A stretch of DNA of 64,000 bases, taken from the NCBI GenBank assembly GCA_003313425.1, contig NHZP01000052.1, forward strand, positions 1 to 64,000, in the 5' to 3' direction. This DNA is from Pseudopyrenochaeta lycopersici (lineage: Eukaryota > Ascomycota > Dothideomycetes > Pleosporales > Pseudopyrenochaetaceae). Positions 33,813 to 45,215 of this stretch are shown here, in pieces (within the stretch, counting starts at the first letter, position 1; every line of letters begins with the position of its first letter). Below the pieces are notes generated by a model. The model made no database searches. It was not told the DNA's origin and saw only the letters and a program-made list of their open reading frames with translations. Made by a program: the position numbers and the translations under genes.

Positions 33813-35669
33813 TCAATCCTCTTCCAGTATTAATCTATCCTTAAGAGAACGAGGCTTGAACCAGCCTTGCTCGCCTCTGAATTCGTACATCCCAGCGCTG
33901 TTGGATTGTATCCTCTTGCTTCGTCTTAACTGCATCTTAGCCTCCATCAAATATGGCTGTGCTCTATCTTCCAGCCCAGTTCGAGAGAAGTGAAGTGTAA
34001 GCCACTCTAGAGATTGGCCCTGGGCTTTTGAGATCTTTTCCATAATCTCGATGGCGGCATGTCTAGAACTTGTCTTGTCGATTGGAGGCGGCCGGATTGT
34101 ACCCATTGCATTCTGCGTTAATTCGGCGGTGTAATCTGAGGCTTCAAAGGGAAGATGTAAGAACAAGTCAAGCTTCGTAAGACGCATAGTAGAGAACACA
34201 TCTAGATATTTTCGGTCAACCTGGCCTAATAGTCAGACGGCGTACTTTCTTCCAAGAATAGCTGACTTACGTTTTTTGTACAAGGCACATCCCAGCCAAG
34301 ACGCTTAAGGGAAGAAAATTCCTTAGTAATAGTTTTCAGGCGACTAAAATCCATATATTGAGGCCCATAATAATGGTTAACAGATGGCCCGAGGATAATT
34401 TCTTTCAGTGTGTCTTTGTGCTTCATGATTGCGGGCCAGAGTATGTCGATGCCGTGCTGCGCTCGGGCAACATCGAGACTCTCCACATTCGTGAGAGAGT
34501 TAATGAACGTTTTTGCCGGGTCCACAGAGTTTCCTGTTACTCCAAATCGTAAAGCTTTAAGGCCAGGCATAAGTCCAGCGAAGGTTGAAAAAAATACGCT
34601 TGGGTTTTCAGCGCCAAAGTCGAGTTTGCGCAGGACAGACCAATCCATGGAATCTCGGAGTGTATGGCAATGTTCTATGTCCCAAAGATAAGTCGAACCA
34701 CCGAAATACTGCTGGTGCCCGAGACTGAGCTCCTCTAGTGGAGGAAGATACCCCTCAGGCGTAATGTCCAGGCGACACAACTTTTCGGGCTCACTGTCAT
34801 CTAATACTCTATTACCCATGTATAGATTCCCATCCCGTTGGCATTCGAGACGTAGGACACGGATATTGGCACCTTTTACAAGAGCATCCGTGAGTTTAGG
34901 CCATTCAGAGCGCGAAGGCTGCTCCGCATGATAACCTCGTTGATAGACGGTGTATACGAGCGTGGTTAAGAGAGGAGAAGAGAGCATATTTGTGTCCATT
35001 TGGCGATGCGCGATAGTGTTGGCATTTTTGCGGTCAAGAACGCAGACAGATAGCTCGAGATCAGGCCAGGTTACATGCAGTTTGTCGAGAACAGTTCTCG
35101 GAACGTGAGCTGAAGTTTCCCATCTATTGCAGTCAGTGAATAGATTTGAAAGGCTGTTTTGGCCATGCTTGCCGTATTCTGCGAAGTATACCGCATTCAG
35201 AGATTTTATCAAGGATCAGTACTAAATCCTCCTCAGGTATTTCATCTTCCACCACGATACTGCGAACGTGCTTCGCGACGGGACACTCCTTGTTATAATG
35301 AAACTCTTCGAGTAGCGACTCGTACGCTTGCCGGCTTCCGCTGTTACTGAAACCTGTCCTCAGAACCACATTTCGGTAGGCGAATGGCAAGCCAGAGCGA
35401 CGCAAAGCTTTAGAACATTGCGCTAGAGCCAGCACATCGGCCGACGATGACTTCATCAACTCGGAAAATATGAGATAATGTATGTCTTCTGCAACTTCGT
35501 CGAGGCGCACCGTCCAGTCGATTGTGTGGTTAGAATCATATATGGGGCGACGCGTGTTCGCCCTTTTGAGTGAGGAGCCCGAGGCAGCCACAGTCTGCGA
35601 TGAGCGCCTGGTGGAATTTGGGAACAGCGAAGAAAATGCAAATCGCATGATTCTTTTATCGAACAGCAT
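33813..35669 (-). CDS. F-box-like fungal protein with leucine-rich tail; possible frame break
   Basis: Three minus-strand blocks appear to form one gene. Block 1 (35,669 to about 35,200) has a basic N-terminus and an F-box-like stretch ('LDEVAEDIHYLIFSELM..', 'LALAQCSKALRRSGLPFAYRNVVL'). Block 2 (about 35,120-34,271) has leucine-rich segments ('RVLRLEC', 'LPPLEELSLG', 'LRKLDFG', 'LKALRFG', 'VESLDVA') like F-box/LRR proteins of this group. Block 3 (34,220-33,813) joins by a clean 50-nt intron with gtaagt. The block 1-2 junction fails: the obvious intron ('gtatac' to 'gcaatag') gives the wrong phase by one. Either an unrecognised splice, a sequencing error or a pseudogene frameshift is present. 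The expected role is substrate recognition for an SCF ubiquitin ligase (family knowledge). Confidence 0.65.
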
Positions 35670-36423
35670 CGAAGTGGAAGACTCAAAATGTAAAGCAATT
35701 CTCTATTAGGTCTCGGGATATGAGTCTTTTATGCGATGCACAATGAGAGGGCGGGGAATGGTAGTTTACGAGGCTGCCATTTGACTACAAGGCTGTGCTG
35801 TTGCAGCAAGGATCTAGAAGGCGTCACGACAATATTGTAAAGATTCCTCAGGCAACGAAATAGGCATGTTTATGATATTGCCCAAGACGATATTTGGCTT
35901 TAACTGATCAAAGGCTCCCAAGCATTAATAAGGGAACCTCGACGTGGCGGTTCAAGGATGGTAATATAAGGGTTGCCTGGATCAATGTGTCTATAAACAA
36001 TACCACATGAAGCCATCCCGCGCGTTGCATCCAGAAGTTACGATACTCAGGACGTCTTTAAGGCCACGAGAGCTTCGCCTCCTCGATTGATCTCGTATCG
36101 TAGGCTACAAGAAGTCCCGGAAGAACCAATCCGCGTGCACCGCCACAACTGTCCCCTCCTTATCCCCAGACTACAACAGGCGCAAATGATTTCAGTTTCG
36201 TACAACAGAGGCAAAACGTTTTCAGTGTCGTAAAACTTTGGATATAAGTATTTCTAATGAAAATTCGTACGCGTAATGTTTTAAGAAGCTGTTTTTGGAG
36301 AATACACGCGAGAAATCATATGCAGCATTTCTGCATTGAGTTCCGATAAAATAGATTCTGGAGTAGAGGCCCGATTTTATGTTCTTCATGATAATAGATT
36401 ACCTCTTTGACACCATTTATAAC
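35670..36423. other. Intergenic, no supported gene
   Basis: 754 bp holding the F-box gene's upstream region and the 3' flank of the alpha-galactosidase gene. No ORF is supported. Confidence 0.5.
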
Positions 36424-38156
36424 TTATTCCAGTATCTCCAAGCCAACAAGATCTGGAGACCAATTATTTCCAAACCCTCCCAGGACCACCGAGTTCCCAC
36501 TGCCAGCTACAAAGCCGTCTGTTTCGATGGTCAGACGCCCGCTTTCCTCCCAATTGCCGCCTGAGAGAGGAAATGCCCATCTCTTAGCCGCGCCACCATT
36601 TACCGCAATAGTCATATTCCTTGCATTATCACCCCATTCCCAAGCAGTCGTGAAAGCATAGTCGTAGTTGATAAAATCAATACCGACCAATCTTTTACCA
36701 GAAGCCCGAGAGTTGACGTTGGAGAATGTCGCACTGGCGCCTGAATTGATATTTCCGACTTTAGAGCCTGTGGGCAGACATGTGCCTGTCGTGCATGAGA
36801 CCACTCGAGCTGAGCCGGAGAGTGACGCTTTAGCGGCAGAGTAGTATGTGGTAGACTGAACGGGAGCGGCTGCAGTGATATCGGAAAGAACCCATAGGCG
36901 TAATTCGTGTCCTGCCAAATCGATCTTTTGTGACCCGGAAAGAGCGCCGAGATCCTTTGCGGCCCAAACATCACGCACTTTGGCTGAAGCTATGCCCAGT
37001 GATGCCAAGTCAAAGCTTACACTCTGGGAATTATTCTTCCAGTTCGCAATACCCAGAACCTTTCGCGAGCCTGAGAGATCGCCAAGCCAGATGTCCCACT
37101 CTTCTACCGTATAGCGGCGCACCAATTGGGCTTGCTTGGCAAGAGGATCTTGGTTAATAGCAATAACCTCTTTATTAGACATGATTTGGATTGAGGTTTT
37201 GCTTAGGCGAGCTGGGTCGAGCGCGGCGCCGATGATTAGAGGTGATTTGTTGATAGCCCACATGCCAAAGTGAAAACGCTCTTCCTCTGCTGAGAGTACG
37301 TTGAGTCCGATGCTTGATTGATCAGCAAACTTTCACAAGAATACACAGGTTGACTTACATTAACATGTCCATATCTGCAAAAGCGCCAACCGTAGTATGT
37401 CTGAAATATGGGACAACCTGGTTGGTGATGCGCCAGATGCTGCGCCAGGCATTGTAAATATCGTTGCTAATTCTCCACGAATTCCCAATGGCCGCAGCCC
37501 ATTTTCCTACATCGGTCCCAATGCCCCACTGGCAGACAAAGTACTGGATGTCTCGGTTGACTGCTTCCAACTCGGTAGCCATGTGCTGGAAGCGAGCTGG
37601 CGACTGAGCCTCGGCAGAGCTTGAATCGACCATGGTGGTGCTAGAGGTTGCGTAGCAGTTGTCATATCTTTGCAACGTCAGTGCTCATTTTGAAGTCAAG
37701 TAAATCATGGACTTCATACTTCAAACTATCTCCGCCCCACTCCGCAAAGCTCTGTGCGTCTAGCTGCTCGAAACCTAAACTCGCAGGCAAATCTGACGAT
37801 CCGCATTGCAGATATCCAGCCCCAGAATAGAGCCCAAAGTCCAGTCCTAAACCGTGGATAAAGTCTCCGAGTGCTTTTCCACCTGAAGGAAATAAAGTAG
37901 CATTCCACTGCAGTTTCCCATTCGCATCTCGATCGCGTGATGGCCAGCCGCAATCCACGGTTACAAAATTATATCCAACCTTGTCAAAACCGAGATCAAT
38001 GAGACCTTGAGTGCTCTGCTTAATCTTAGCTTCGGAAGGTGAGCAGCTCCAGGTGTTGTACGAGTTCCATCCCATAGGTGGTGTCGGCGACCGAACGGTT
38101 CTTCCCGCGGCTTGAAGCACAAAATGTACCAAGATCAAATGTATCGTGCTCGCCAT
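36424..38156 (-). CDS. Secreted alpha-galactosidase, GH27, with C-terminal CBM35-like module
   Basis: Minus-strand exons 38,156-37,720, 37,667-37,359 and 37,312-36,424 encode 544 aa. A signal peptide (about residues 1-18, 'MASTIHLILVHFVLQAAG') precedes the GH27 barrel: 'PPMGWNSYNTW', 'VTVDCGW', 'FGLYSGAG', 'KYDNCY' (nucleophile Asp, assembled across intron 1), and 'DMDML' (acid/base Asp) before 'EERFHFGMWAINKSPLIIG'. A Greek-key domain and then about 130 residues with 'NGGAAKRWAFPLSGG' and 'GNSVVLGG' resemble CBM35. It hydrolyses terminal alpha-galactosyl groups of galactomannans and raffinose sugars outside the cell. Start and frame are secure because all three junctions are in phase. Confidence 0.93.
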
Positions 38157-39385
38157 TTTGGAAACTCCACGTTGGCTGACGGGTTCAATGGCAACGAACG
38201 TAAGGCTCGCCCTTTGGGCGGGCCATTGTGAGCTTTATAGAAATGCTCACAAGAAACATTGCAGGAGCTCCGCATATCCCGATGAGCGCATATCGTAAGT
38301 TGTCGTGACGTGACAGGTGGGCGGGCAACGGAGGAATCAGCGGCCGTACAAGAAAATCCGAGGTAGCTAAGGCAATTTCATTTGATTAGTCCCACGAGCG
38401 ATCTTGTATTGAGAAGGTGTACACTAGTCATATGAGATCGACGTTTGGGGTAGCATGAGAGAAACATCGGTTGTGTCGCCGATGGTTCGTGGGCCGGTCC
38501 GGTTTCCCCGCATCGGAGGAATTTACCCGCGGCACGTGCTCCGTTGGCCGCATGGAGCACGCCTACTCCGGTCACCGTGCCTAGGGCGGGGAACAGTTCA
38601 CAGACTGAACTGTCTAGGCTCCATTCACTTCAATGTGTCGTTAATTTTTGATGTAACGCAATTGGTTATACGCAAGTCGCGAGTCCAGTCACTGTTTGTA
38701 TGATTCTACAAGACTTCCTTCCGCCGCTGAAAAGGCTTGTGCTCGGCCTCGTAGAATGTTTGGCTACGAGCCGGAAAGAGAGCGGACTTTGTGCTTTGAT
38801 GCTATTTTCATTGTGCTAGCGCTACTATTGAGATCTCGCATGTTTAGTCACGGCGACCAAAGGGGGATGGGGACAATACATGGGGACTACCGGATTGGAA
38901 GTTTCATCACGATGCGTCAACGACGTTGGAGTATAATTGCAACGGGAGGCTCCGTCTTACTATTATTTTCCGTTCATATCAAAAGCCAATGTGGGGGTGA
39001 GTCGAGCTGCAAAATGCGTGCCCCAGACGCCATTCACGGTATTCTAATGCAGCTACGAGGCCACGAATTCTGAGCGTATTCCTGAGTTAGGTTCAATTAT
39101 CAGGCCATATGAGAAAGGTGCCATGGACGCATTGAGCAACGATACTATCTCAGCTCGGTTGACTGCACCAATTGATTGACATGATCATGCAGCTAGGCGG
39201 TGCCACTCGGTTGTTTCGTACACATTTGGAGGCCGGTCGACTTTGTGGCGCAGCCTCGATGGTCGAGATTGCGCAGGTGAGGCGCTTAGGGTATTTGTAT
39301 GTTTTCGATAGCCTAGGTCGTATAGATACGTTCAAGGCTCCTGCTGAACTCAACTTTTGTTAGATCTCTTGCGCGCTTTGCACAA
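38157..39385. other. Intergenic, no supported gene
   Basis: 1,229 bp. A 125-codon plus-strand frame (38,696-39,073) has one hydrophobic stretch but no family signature, and I did not accept it. It contains the alpha-galactosidase promoter on its left. Confidence 0.45.
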
Positions 39386-41428
39386 ATGGGCAACCCAGAC
39401 TTCGCAATAAATGACTCCGCCGTACTCCATCACGCCGCACCACGGCTCAGCCTCAAAGATCTCTTCGGTTGGTACTCCATATGTGCATTGGCTGTGAGCA
39501 CAATCGTCATTATAGGCTTTGTTGGCTTCATCATCTTCCTTTGGACAAGCGATAGCTCCAATTCAGCTTGGCTTCGCATTGTTCTCGCAGGATGGATCCC
39601 CCGAACAATCACCATTACTACACTATTTTTACGTTGGGCTGTTACTGTCCAAGCTGCTGTAGCCACGTCCATGGCTGCTTCTTTGTACCTGAGCGGGTTC
39701 CAAGTCTCACTACCGAGCGCTGCAGCCGTGTCATTGCTTCGATTTGAAAATACGGGCCCGCGTTCTCTGCTGCAGCATTTCACAATCAGGTCTCAGCCAA
39801 AAACGATGATGCTCTCAGGAATTGTTCTCCTTTTGAGCATTTCCACCTTGCTACTACAGTTCACCTCTACTGTGCTCTTATCCGATGTGAGGACAGGGAC
39901 TATCACCCAGCCACGATTGAATTTCAATCTATCGTACGGCATAGGCCTAGGATCTTCTCCTTATACAACTCAAGTTCAAAGCATTGGATACTTGGGAACA
40001 AAGCCTCTCGTGTACCCTGCCTTTGCGGAGTATACAGAGCCAGCAACACCAGTCGATGCTGTTGCGGACACCGGTTTATCGATTCGCGCTTTCCTTCCCT
40101 TCGATCAGCAATCAGATCGCGAATCTCTTCAAAGCTATTCTGGAAATGCAACCATTCTTGATACAAGGGTAGTCTGTATGCGACCAGATTTCTCCAACCT
40201 GAATCTTACTACCTTGAACGGCGAGCCCAGAATTACGGGTCTGGTTACAGGAAGTACGGCCATACCAGCAAGGTTCAATGGGACGGAGTCAATGAACGGT
40301 TCTGCTTTTGACTGCATGTGGGCAAAGCAGGGGATCGTGCAGACCGCTGAATGGCCAATAGCAATGTGCAGCGTCAACACCACGGATCTTGCCCTTATTT
40401 CTGAATTCGACCCCCTCTTTCTTCCTGAATATATGGCGGTGCCCAAGGGCAGTGCTTGGTTGCTCTTTAATTCAAGCGGATCCTTCGCAGAATGGGCTGA
40501 AATTGGCAACGTCATGAGTACCACACCCGTTGAAGTGCTCGTTTCCACCGACGTTTGGACTGAAATGCGCACTGGTTACCCTAACCTTGCACTGCAAGCT
40601 ACGCTGTGTTACTCAAGTTTCAGTGTTCAAGACACGACTGTCGAAGTTCACCGACCCGCTGGCGCTCCGACGGAAGCAGTCTTACGCTGGCGTAACGAGA
40701 CCAACACCTTCGATACGCTAGACATCAGGAGACAGCTCGGTGTGACTGATTCTTACAATGGTCCGCGCAACGTATTTTCTCTTAAACGAAAACAATCATG
40801 GCAAAAACCACCTAGCATGCTTCCCAATCCTTCCGGAGGCTTCACAAGCAATGGTCAACTCACTTCACCCGACTTGATTGCAACATACGCAATGGAAGGG
40901 GTGTCTGGAACTCCCGATGAACCAGTCATGCTCTGTGCCTTCTGTCAACCAGGTGGCAAGATTCGCACTCATCCACTTCACTCAGCAGTGGTAAGCGACA
41001 CCCTTAAAGACACTTTAAACCCGGCACTAGCCATACAGGCTTTCTTCACGACCTTGTTCAGTATGGCATACAACGATCGTGTATTCCAGTTCAACGTGCC
41101 GACATCAGCGAATACCACGATTGATATAGTCGTGATTAAACCGGAAGGGCGTCGGTTCTTCTATATTGTGCTCGCGCCTATTGTACTGCATTTGATCTTA
41201 GTGGCCGCTTTGACGATCATGTTTATAAGATCTGAGAGAAACTCCCTGTTAGGAAGCGCGTGGAGTGCAGTAGCGCAACTGAATAGCGAGGAGATGGTAA
41301 GGTGGATGGCTATGAGTAAGAACAAGCGTGATTCAGAGGTCAGGAAGATTATGGAGGAATCGGGAGACGCAGCCATAGCTATCTCAATCACCAACTCGGG
41401 AGAGAGCCTAGCCTTCAAACGCCGCTAG
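39386..41428 (+). CDS. Large fungal membrane protein of unknown function
   Basis: Uninterrupted 680-aa frame. Hydrophobic segments lie near residues 28-52, 64-100 and 146-168, followed by a long extracellular-type region (about 170-590) with many N-glycosylation sequons (NLT, NTT, NGT, NSS, NAT) and scattered Cys. A final membrane helix ('FFYIVLAPIVLHLILVAALTIMFI') leads into a short cytosolic tail with 'LLGSAWSAVAQL', a phrase I associate with uncharacterised fungal multi-pass proteins. No catalytic motif is seen. A similar layout occurs in the minus-strand gene at 46,507-48,556. ATG 39,386 sits in good context (cacaaATGG). The function is unknown. Confidence 0.85.
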   Translation: MGNPDFAINDSAVLHHAAPRLSLKDLFGWYSICALAVSTIVIIGFVGFIIFLWTSDSSNSAWLRIVLAGWIPRTITITTLFLRWAVTVQAAVATSMAASLYLSGFQVSLPSAAAVSLLRFENTGPRSLLQHFTIRSQPKTMMLSGIVLLLSISTLLLQFTSTVLLSDVRTGTITQPRLNFNLSYGIGLGSSPYTTQVQSIGYLGTKPLVYPAFAEYTEPATPVDAVADTGLSIRAFLPFDQQSDRESLQSYSGNATILDTRVVCMRPDFSNLNLTTLNGEPRITGLVTGSTAIPARFNGTESMNGSAFDCMWAKQGIVQTAEWPIAMCSVNTTDLALISEFDPLFLPEYMAVPKGSAWLLFNSSGSFAEWAEIGNVMSTTPVEVLVSTDVWTEMRTGYPNLALQATLCYSSFSVQDTTVEVHRPAGAPTEAVLRWRNETNTFDTLDIRRQLGVTDSYNGPRNVFSLKRKQSWQKPPSMLPNPSGGFTSNGQLTSPDLIATYAMEGVSGTPDEPVMLCAFCQPGGKIRTHPLHSAVVSDTLKDTLNPALAIQAFFTTLFSMAYNDRVFQFNVPTSANTTIDIVVIKPEGRRFFYIVLAPIVLHLILVAALTIMFIRSERNSLLGSAWSAVAQLNSEEMVRWMAMSKNKRDSEVRKIMEESGDAAIAISITNSGESLAFKRR

Positions 41429-42041
41429 CTAGGATCTTTTGGTAGCATCACAAACATGACATATAATAATTAAGAACTATCTACAAAAACTACAGCCTTC
41501 ACAATCAATTCAGCACATAGGCTTCAGGTATCTTATGGCATTACGCGTCAACTTCTCGGCTTCTCCGCAGAGTGCTTGTCTGAAGGGTATGCAGCTACTA
41601 TCGTAAACAGGTCTTTGCTATTGGTCTTGCAAATGAGCACCATGCAGCAAGGCTGTGAATTGAGTTAGCTAATGTTGGTATCTCGGGACGAAACGAGGCT
41701 CACTATTAATGGTATTAGTCAAAACCTGCCTAGATCCAAACTGCATGGTCAGAGTGACTCAGCCTGGTAGATGTCTTGCTTTCCTTCGACTTTTAGAGTT
41801 TTGTAGCCTAAAGGGCAGAATTGGGAATACCCTCTTTTGATCTCAATTGGCACTGTCTATTATGTATTGGAGTGAATATTTAAGTCGACCCTGCGTCTGA
41901 ACAGGAACTCACTCCGTTCTGCATAGATCTACTTTCTTGACCCAAGAGTATAGCTCTCTTCTTCAATTCAAAACTAACCCCTCTTGCACTACAGTTTTGT
42001 TTATCTCCTCTGACCCTGAGGTCCTAGCCCAACATGCTTGC
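41429..42041. other. Intergenic, no supported gene
   Basis: 613 bp between same-strand genes, with no ORF of note. It should contain the promoter of the small secreted protein at 42,042. Confidence 0.5.
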
Positions 42042-42784
42042 ATGCGGTCTACGGCTGCGTTTGCTTGGATTCCACTCTTGGCCAACATGGCTCTTGCTGT
42101 CAAATACAGTTTCAGCATCCAAGAGACAAATGTTGGAAACACTCGGGATTGGGCCGAGGATGATTTGTTTCTGGCCATCGCATCCACTACAGGTTCTGGT
42201 GTGAGCAACAAGACATGGTCGCTTGGATCGGTCGAAGCCGGCAGTATAATTAAATGGGACAATCTCACTCAGGAAATTGAAGTCCCACCAAGCGTATCCA
42301 ACCTTTTTGTGGCAATTGGGCTTCTAAATGCGCCAAGTGAGAATGAAAAGATGGTTACCGGTGAGCAAGTTTTGTTCGCAAGCAAGGAAAGAATGCTTAC
42401 CTTATTGAAGACTTCGTAGAAGGCATAGTCGAAGTTACTTCACAGGTTCCAGGACCTCAGTCTATGCCATTGGGGTTTTTGAGTCTACTTTTCAACCTGC
42501 TGGGGAACCTTTTCAAATGTGATGGTCCTGTTGTTGTCGGCAACGCAACGTATACTCAAGACACTCTCAACAGCCTTGATCAATACCAAAAGCCCTGCGA
42601 AACGAATATTTATTACTACTCGACTCCATTGCCTTGGGAAATAGAGTCGAACTATACAGTCACACAATGCCTCGAACGCCTCGACGCCAAGCCCACAACT
42701 AAATCTGCGGCTGCAAACCTGCTGCCAAACTTTTTGTCTTTATCAATTACATTGCTTTCGATAAGCTTAGGGCTTTGTCTGTAA
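42042..42784 (+). CDS. Small secreted, probably GPI-anchored protein; internal frame change
   Basis: It starts with a signal peptide ('MRSTAAFAWIPLLANMALA') and ends with a small-residue region and a hydrophobic tail ('NFLSLSITLLSISLGLCL'), the pattern of a GPI-anchored surface protein. The middle carries sequons (NKT, NLT, NAT, NYT). The first frame ends at 42,419, but the second frame is already open from about 42,365 and runs to 42,784. Either an unusual 91-nt intron (42,292 'gtatcc' to a 'gcaag' acceptor near 42,382, phase 0) or a one-base frameshift near 42,370 links them. The family is unknown to me. It lies next to two membrane-protein genes. Confidence 0.6.
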
Positions 42785-43536
42785 GCCGTGAGGTCTAGTT
42801 CTATCATTTCACGGAATTGCTTGATGCAAAGAGGTAGAGATTATCGAGTGGCGTAAAGGGGCCTGGGCCCTTGAGTATTTCACGAGGATTGAAGCATTAG
42901 TTATGGTCAGGCTTTTTTTGATTGTTACACTCCGCTCACTAATGTTTGACATCAAAGTCCATATTTTGGGTAACAGAGTCTCTACATACTGTACTTCTTC
43001 GTTTCACTACTCAAGGTTCAGAACCGCAAATCTGTGTTGAATAACGCCTAGACAACGTTACAACAAAATCATCATTTCATCGTCCTTATTCATTGAAATG
43101 CAGTACCATACAAGTTTATATCGTGACCGTACTTATGAGTTGAACTTAAATATAAGAGCATACTACTACAGACGAATTGACTAGCCCCAGCAGTAATCGA
43201 GTGACCGTGTTTTATACTTGACCCTTCTAACACTCTTCGTGGGCCTGGTTGGCCCAATTGGCCGGCCGGACGTCAGGTGCTGACAAAATTCCACTTTTTC
43301 AGGCTCAATGTCCCCACAGCTGAGTCCAGGCTGAGTCCTGGCTGAGCCTGGGCCACAGTCCGGTTGCAGGTCTACATTGGGGGCCGGCACAGTGCTGGAC
43401 GTCGCGACTGGATTGTGAAAACAGGTCATTGAAGCGTGGTTTCAGAAATGTCATAGCAGTTGGCGTATGAGGGATAAAATTTGGCAAACAGTTTTTGTAT
43501 CAGAGCTTTTGGACACATTTTCAACGTAATCTATGC
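42785..43536. other. Intergenic, no supported gene
   Basis: 752 bp. A short imperfect tandem of 'gctgagtccagg'-type units lies at 43,318-43,357. Otherwise it holds 3' flanks of two convergent genes. Confidence 0.5.
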
Positions 43537-45060
43537 CTAGTTCCTAAAAAGCATCAATCCAGCCTCCTCTGCATCGACCTCCTCCTGCTCACTCTCGACC
43601 TCCTCAGCCTCCCCGAGGCCAAGGCGCTGTCCGAAAAGACTGCTGAACAGGTCATCTCGCTGGCGCTCTCCCCATTCTCCCCTCTCCTCTGGAGCCATAA
43701 AGTTCTGTAACTTCTCCTGAACTGTATACCGCAGCCTTCTGCCTTTGCTCGCCTTGGTGTCGACGACTTTCTTCGTCTTGGCCTCTCGTGCAACCTGCCA
43801 GGGAGCTTGGACTACAAACTCAGCGGCACCGTTCGCGTTGATGTCTGCAGAGCGCTGCTCGAGCAGCTCTTTGAGGAGAAGGCCGTAGAAGTCGGCATCG
43901 TCATAAATGGCAGGGTCAGGCAGGGCAGCTTTGGCTGATGATTGTAACGGGGCGCAGGAGCGCGGTGTTTGGGTACGTGTTACTAGGTGCGAGGATGTGA
44001 GTTGTGAATCAAGGACCTCAGTTAGAGTCTGCTGTGCCGAGGTATTGAGGCGTGCCTTGTTGTTTGTAACAGTTGTAGCTTTCGTTTTATTAGACCAGCG
44101 TTCCAGGACGGCCTTTCGATGTGCGAGAGTCGAGCTTTCAGTGGTTCGGATATTTGACCAAATCTCAGAGGAGGGGGTGCTGGATTCGAACTGGGGACGC
44201 TTTCGCTTCTGTCCTGTTCGCGCTTCTTCCAGGGAGAGGCGTAGATTCGTAAGATTGTTGAGCAGCGTTAGAGCAGCAGTTTCTGCGGCTTCGATTGATG
44301 TTTCCGGTGCCTTCTCTGCCTTGTAAAGATCGGCTGCGAGAGAGTTGGTGGAAATCAAGGCCTTCTGCAATCGAATACGAGTGTTGAGGAGAGTGTCGAA
44401 AGTCTTCCGTTGCGTCTTTATGGCCTCTCCTTTGGCAACGTCTGATTGTGCGCCAGCAACGAGAGCCGACGAAAACGACTTCGTATCTTTCATCAGGTCA
44501 CGCACGGTAGATGCCTTGGTGTTTCCAGATTGGTCGTCACCTGAGCCATCCATGTGGTCGTCTTCTGCGTCCTCATCGCTCTCATCCTCGGCTCCACTGC
44601 CCATCTCCTCATCTTCATCGCTGCCGTCTTCGTCAAAATCCTCACTCAACCCCTCCTCTTCGCTCGCTTCATCGTCGTCCAACTCAACTCCATGCAAGCT
44701 CTCTCCATCCTCGTCCTCATCCTCATTGCTTGCCTCGCTGTCTTCATCGTCAAAGCCTCGCGCAAATGGATCGTCGCTGTCGCTCTCTTCAAGCTCTCTG
44801 CGACTGACCCCACGCCCTGCATACTCAGGTCCAAGCGGCACTTCCTTTGCTTTCCTCAGCTTGCTCTTTCCAACCGCTGTGTAGTGTTCACGCCCCGCAT
44901 TGCCATCTTCTGCGTCTGAAAAGTCGTCATCTGAGCGCTCGTCGGAGCTTGAGCCGGGCGCAGGATCGAGGAGAGATTCGGGATCGAAGTCTAGATGATG
45001 AGTTAGCCTTGGGAATGAATCACGTGTATAAATTCTACCTTTGATCTTTGATTTCCCCAT
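43537..45060 (-). CDS. bfr2: Bfr2/AATF (Traube) ribosome biogenesis factor
   Basis: A 22-nt first exon (45,060-45,039), a 48-nt intron and a long exon (44,990-43,537) encode 491 aa. Removing the intron gives 'MGKSKIKDFDPESLLDP', matching the usual 'DFDPE' start. A long acidic stretch (about residues 80-175, Asp/Glu/Ser) precedes the AATF/TRAUB region: 'HRKAVLERWSNKT', 'DDADFYGLLLKELLE' and the conserved 'KGRRLRYTVQEKLQNFM'. The protein acts in the nucleolus in early 40S subunit assembly and 35S pre-rRNA processing (family knowledge). It shares a compact divergent promoter with the Ind1 gene. Single-copy housekeeping gene; high confidence. Confidence 0.93.
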   Translation of the reverse strand: MGKSKIKGRIYTRDSFPRLTHHLDFDPESLLDPAPGSSSDERSDDDFSDAEDGNAGREHYTAVGKSKLRKAKEVPLGPEYAGRGVSRRELEESDSDDPFARGFDDEDSEASNEDEDEDGESLHGVELDDDEASEEEGLSEDFDEDGSDEDEEMGSGAEDESDEDAEDDHMDGSGDDQSGNTKASTVRDLMKDTKSFSSALVAGAQSDVAKGEAIKTQRKTFDTLLNTRIRLQKALISTNSLAADLYKAEKAPETSIEAAETAALTLLNNLTNLRLSLEEARTGQKRKRPQFESSTPSSEIWSNIRTTESSTLAHRKAVLERWSNKTKATTVTNNKARLNTSAQQTLTEVLDSQLTSSHLVTRTQTPRSCAPLQSSAKAALPDPAIYDDADFYGLLLKELLEQRSADINANGAAEFVVQAPWQVAREAKTKKVVDTKASKGRRLRYTVQEKLQNFMAPEERGEWGERQRDDLFSSLFGQRLGLGEAEEVESEQEEVDAEEAGLMLFRN

Positions 45061-45215
45061 CTTGCCAACCTGTTCTGTTATTTGCGACAGGATGCTGGTG
45101 CAGAAAGTTCACTTTTGCGCCCCACAAAAAAGTTGGAGCTGCGTCGGCGCTTCATTTCGCCGATGCGCGTCACCTCCGCGACCAACTCCGCAGCCACCAT
45201 CCCCATCACGATGCG
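45061..45215. promoter_or_regulatory. Compact bidirectional promoter, bfr2 / ind1
   Basis: Only 155 bp separate the two start codons. The region contains 'gcgacagg', 'ccgatgcgcgtcacctccgcg' (part) and CACC-rich sequence but no clear TATA box, as expected for housekeeping promoters. Confidence 0.5.

Noticed and set aside
38696..39073. 125-codon plus-strand frame between alpha-galactosidase and the membrane protein
   Set aside because: It has one hydrophobic patch only, no start context, intron logic or recognisable motif, and the composition is like the flanking intergenic DNA.
44345..44919. Plus-strand Ser-rich and hydrophobic frames opposite the bfr2 acidic region
   Set aside because: They are antisense of Asp/Glu/Ser codon runs in bfr2 and have no independent support.
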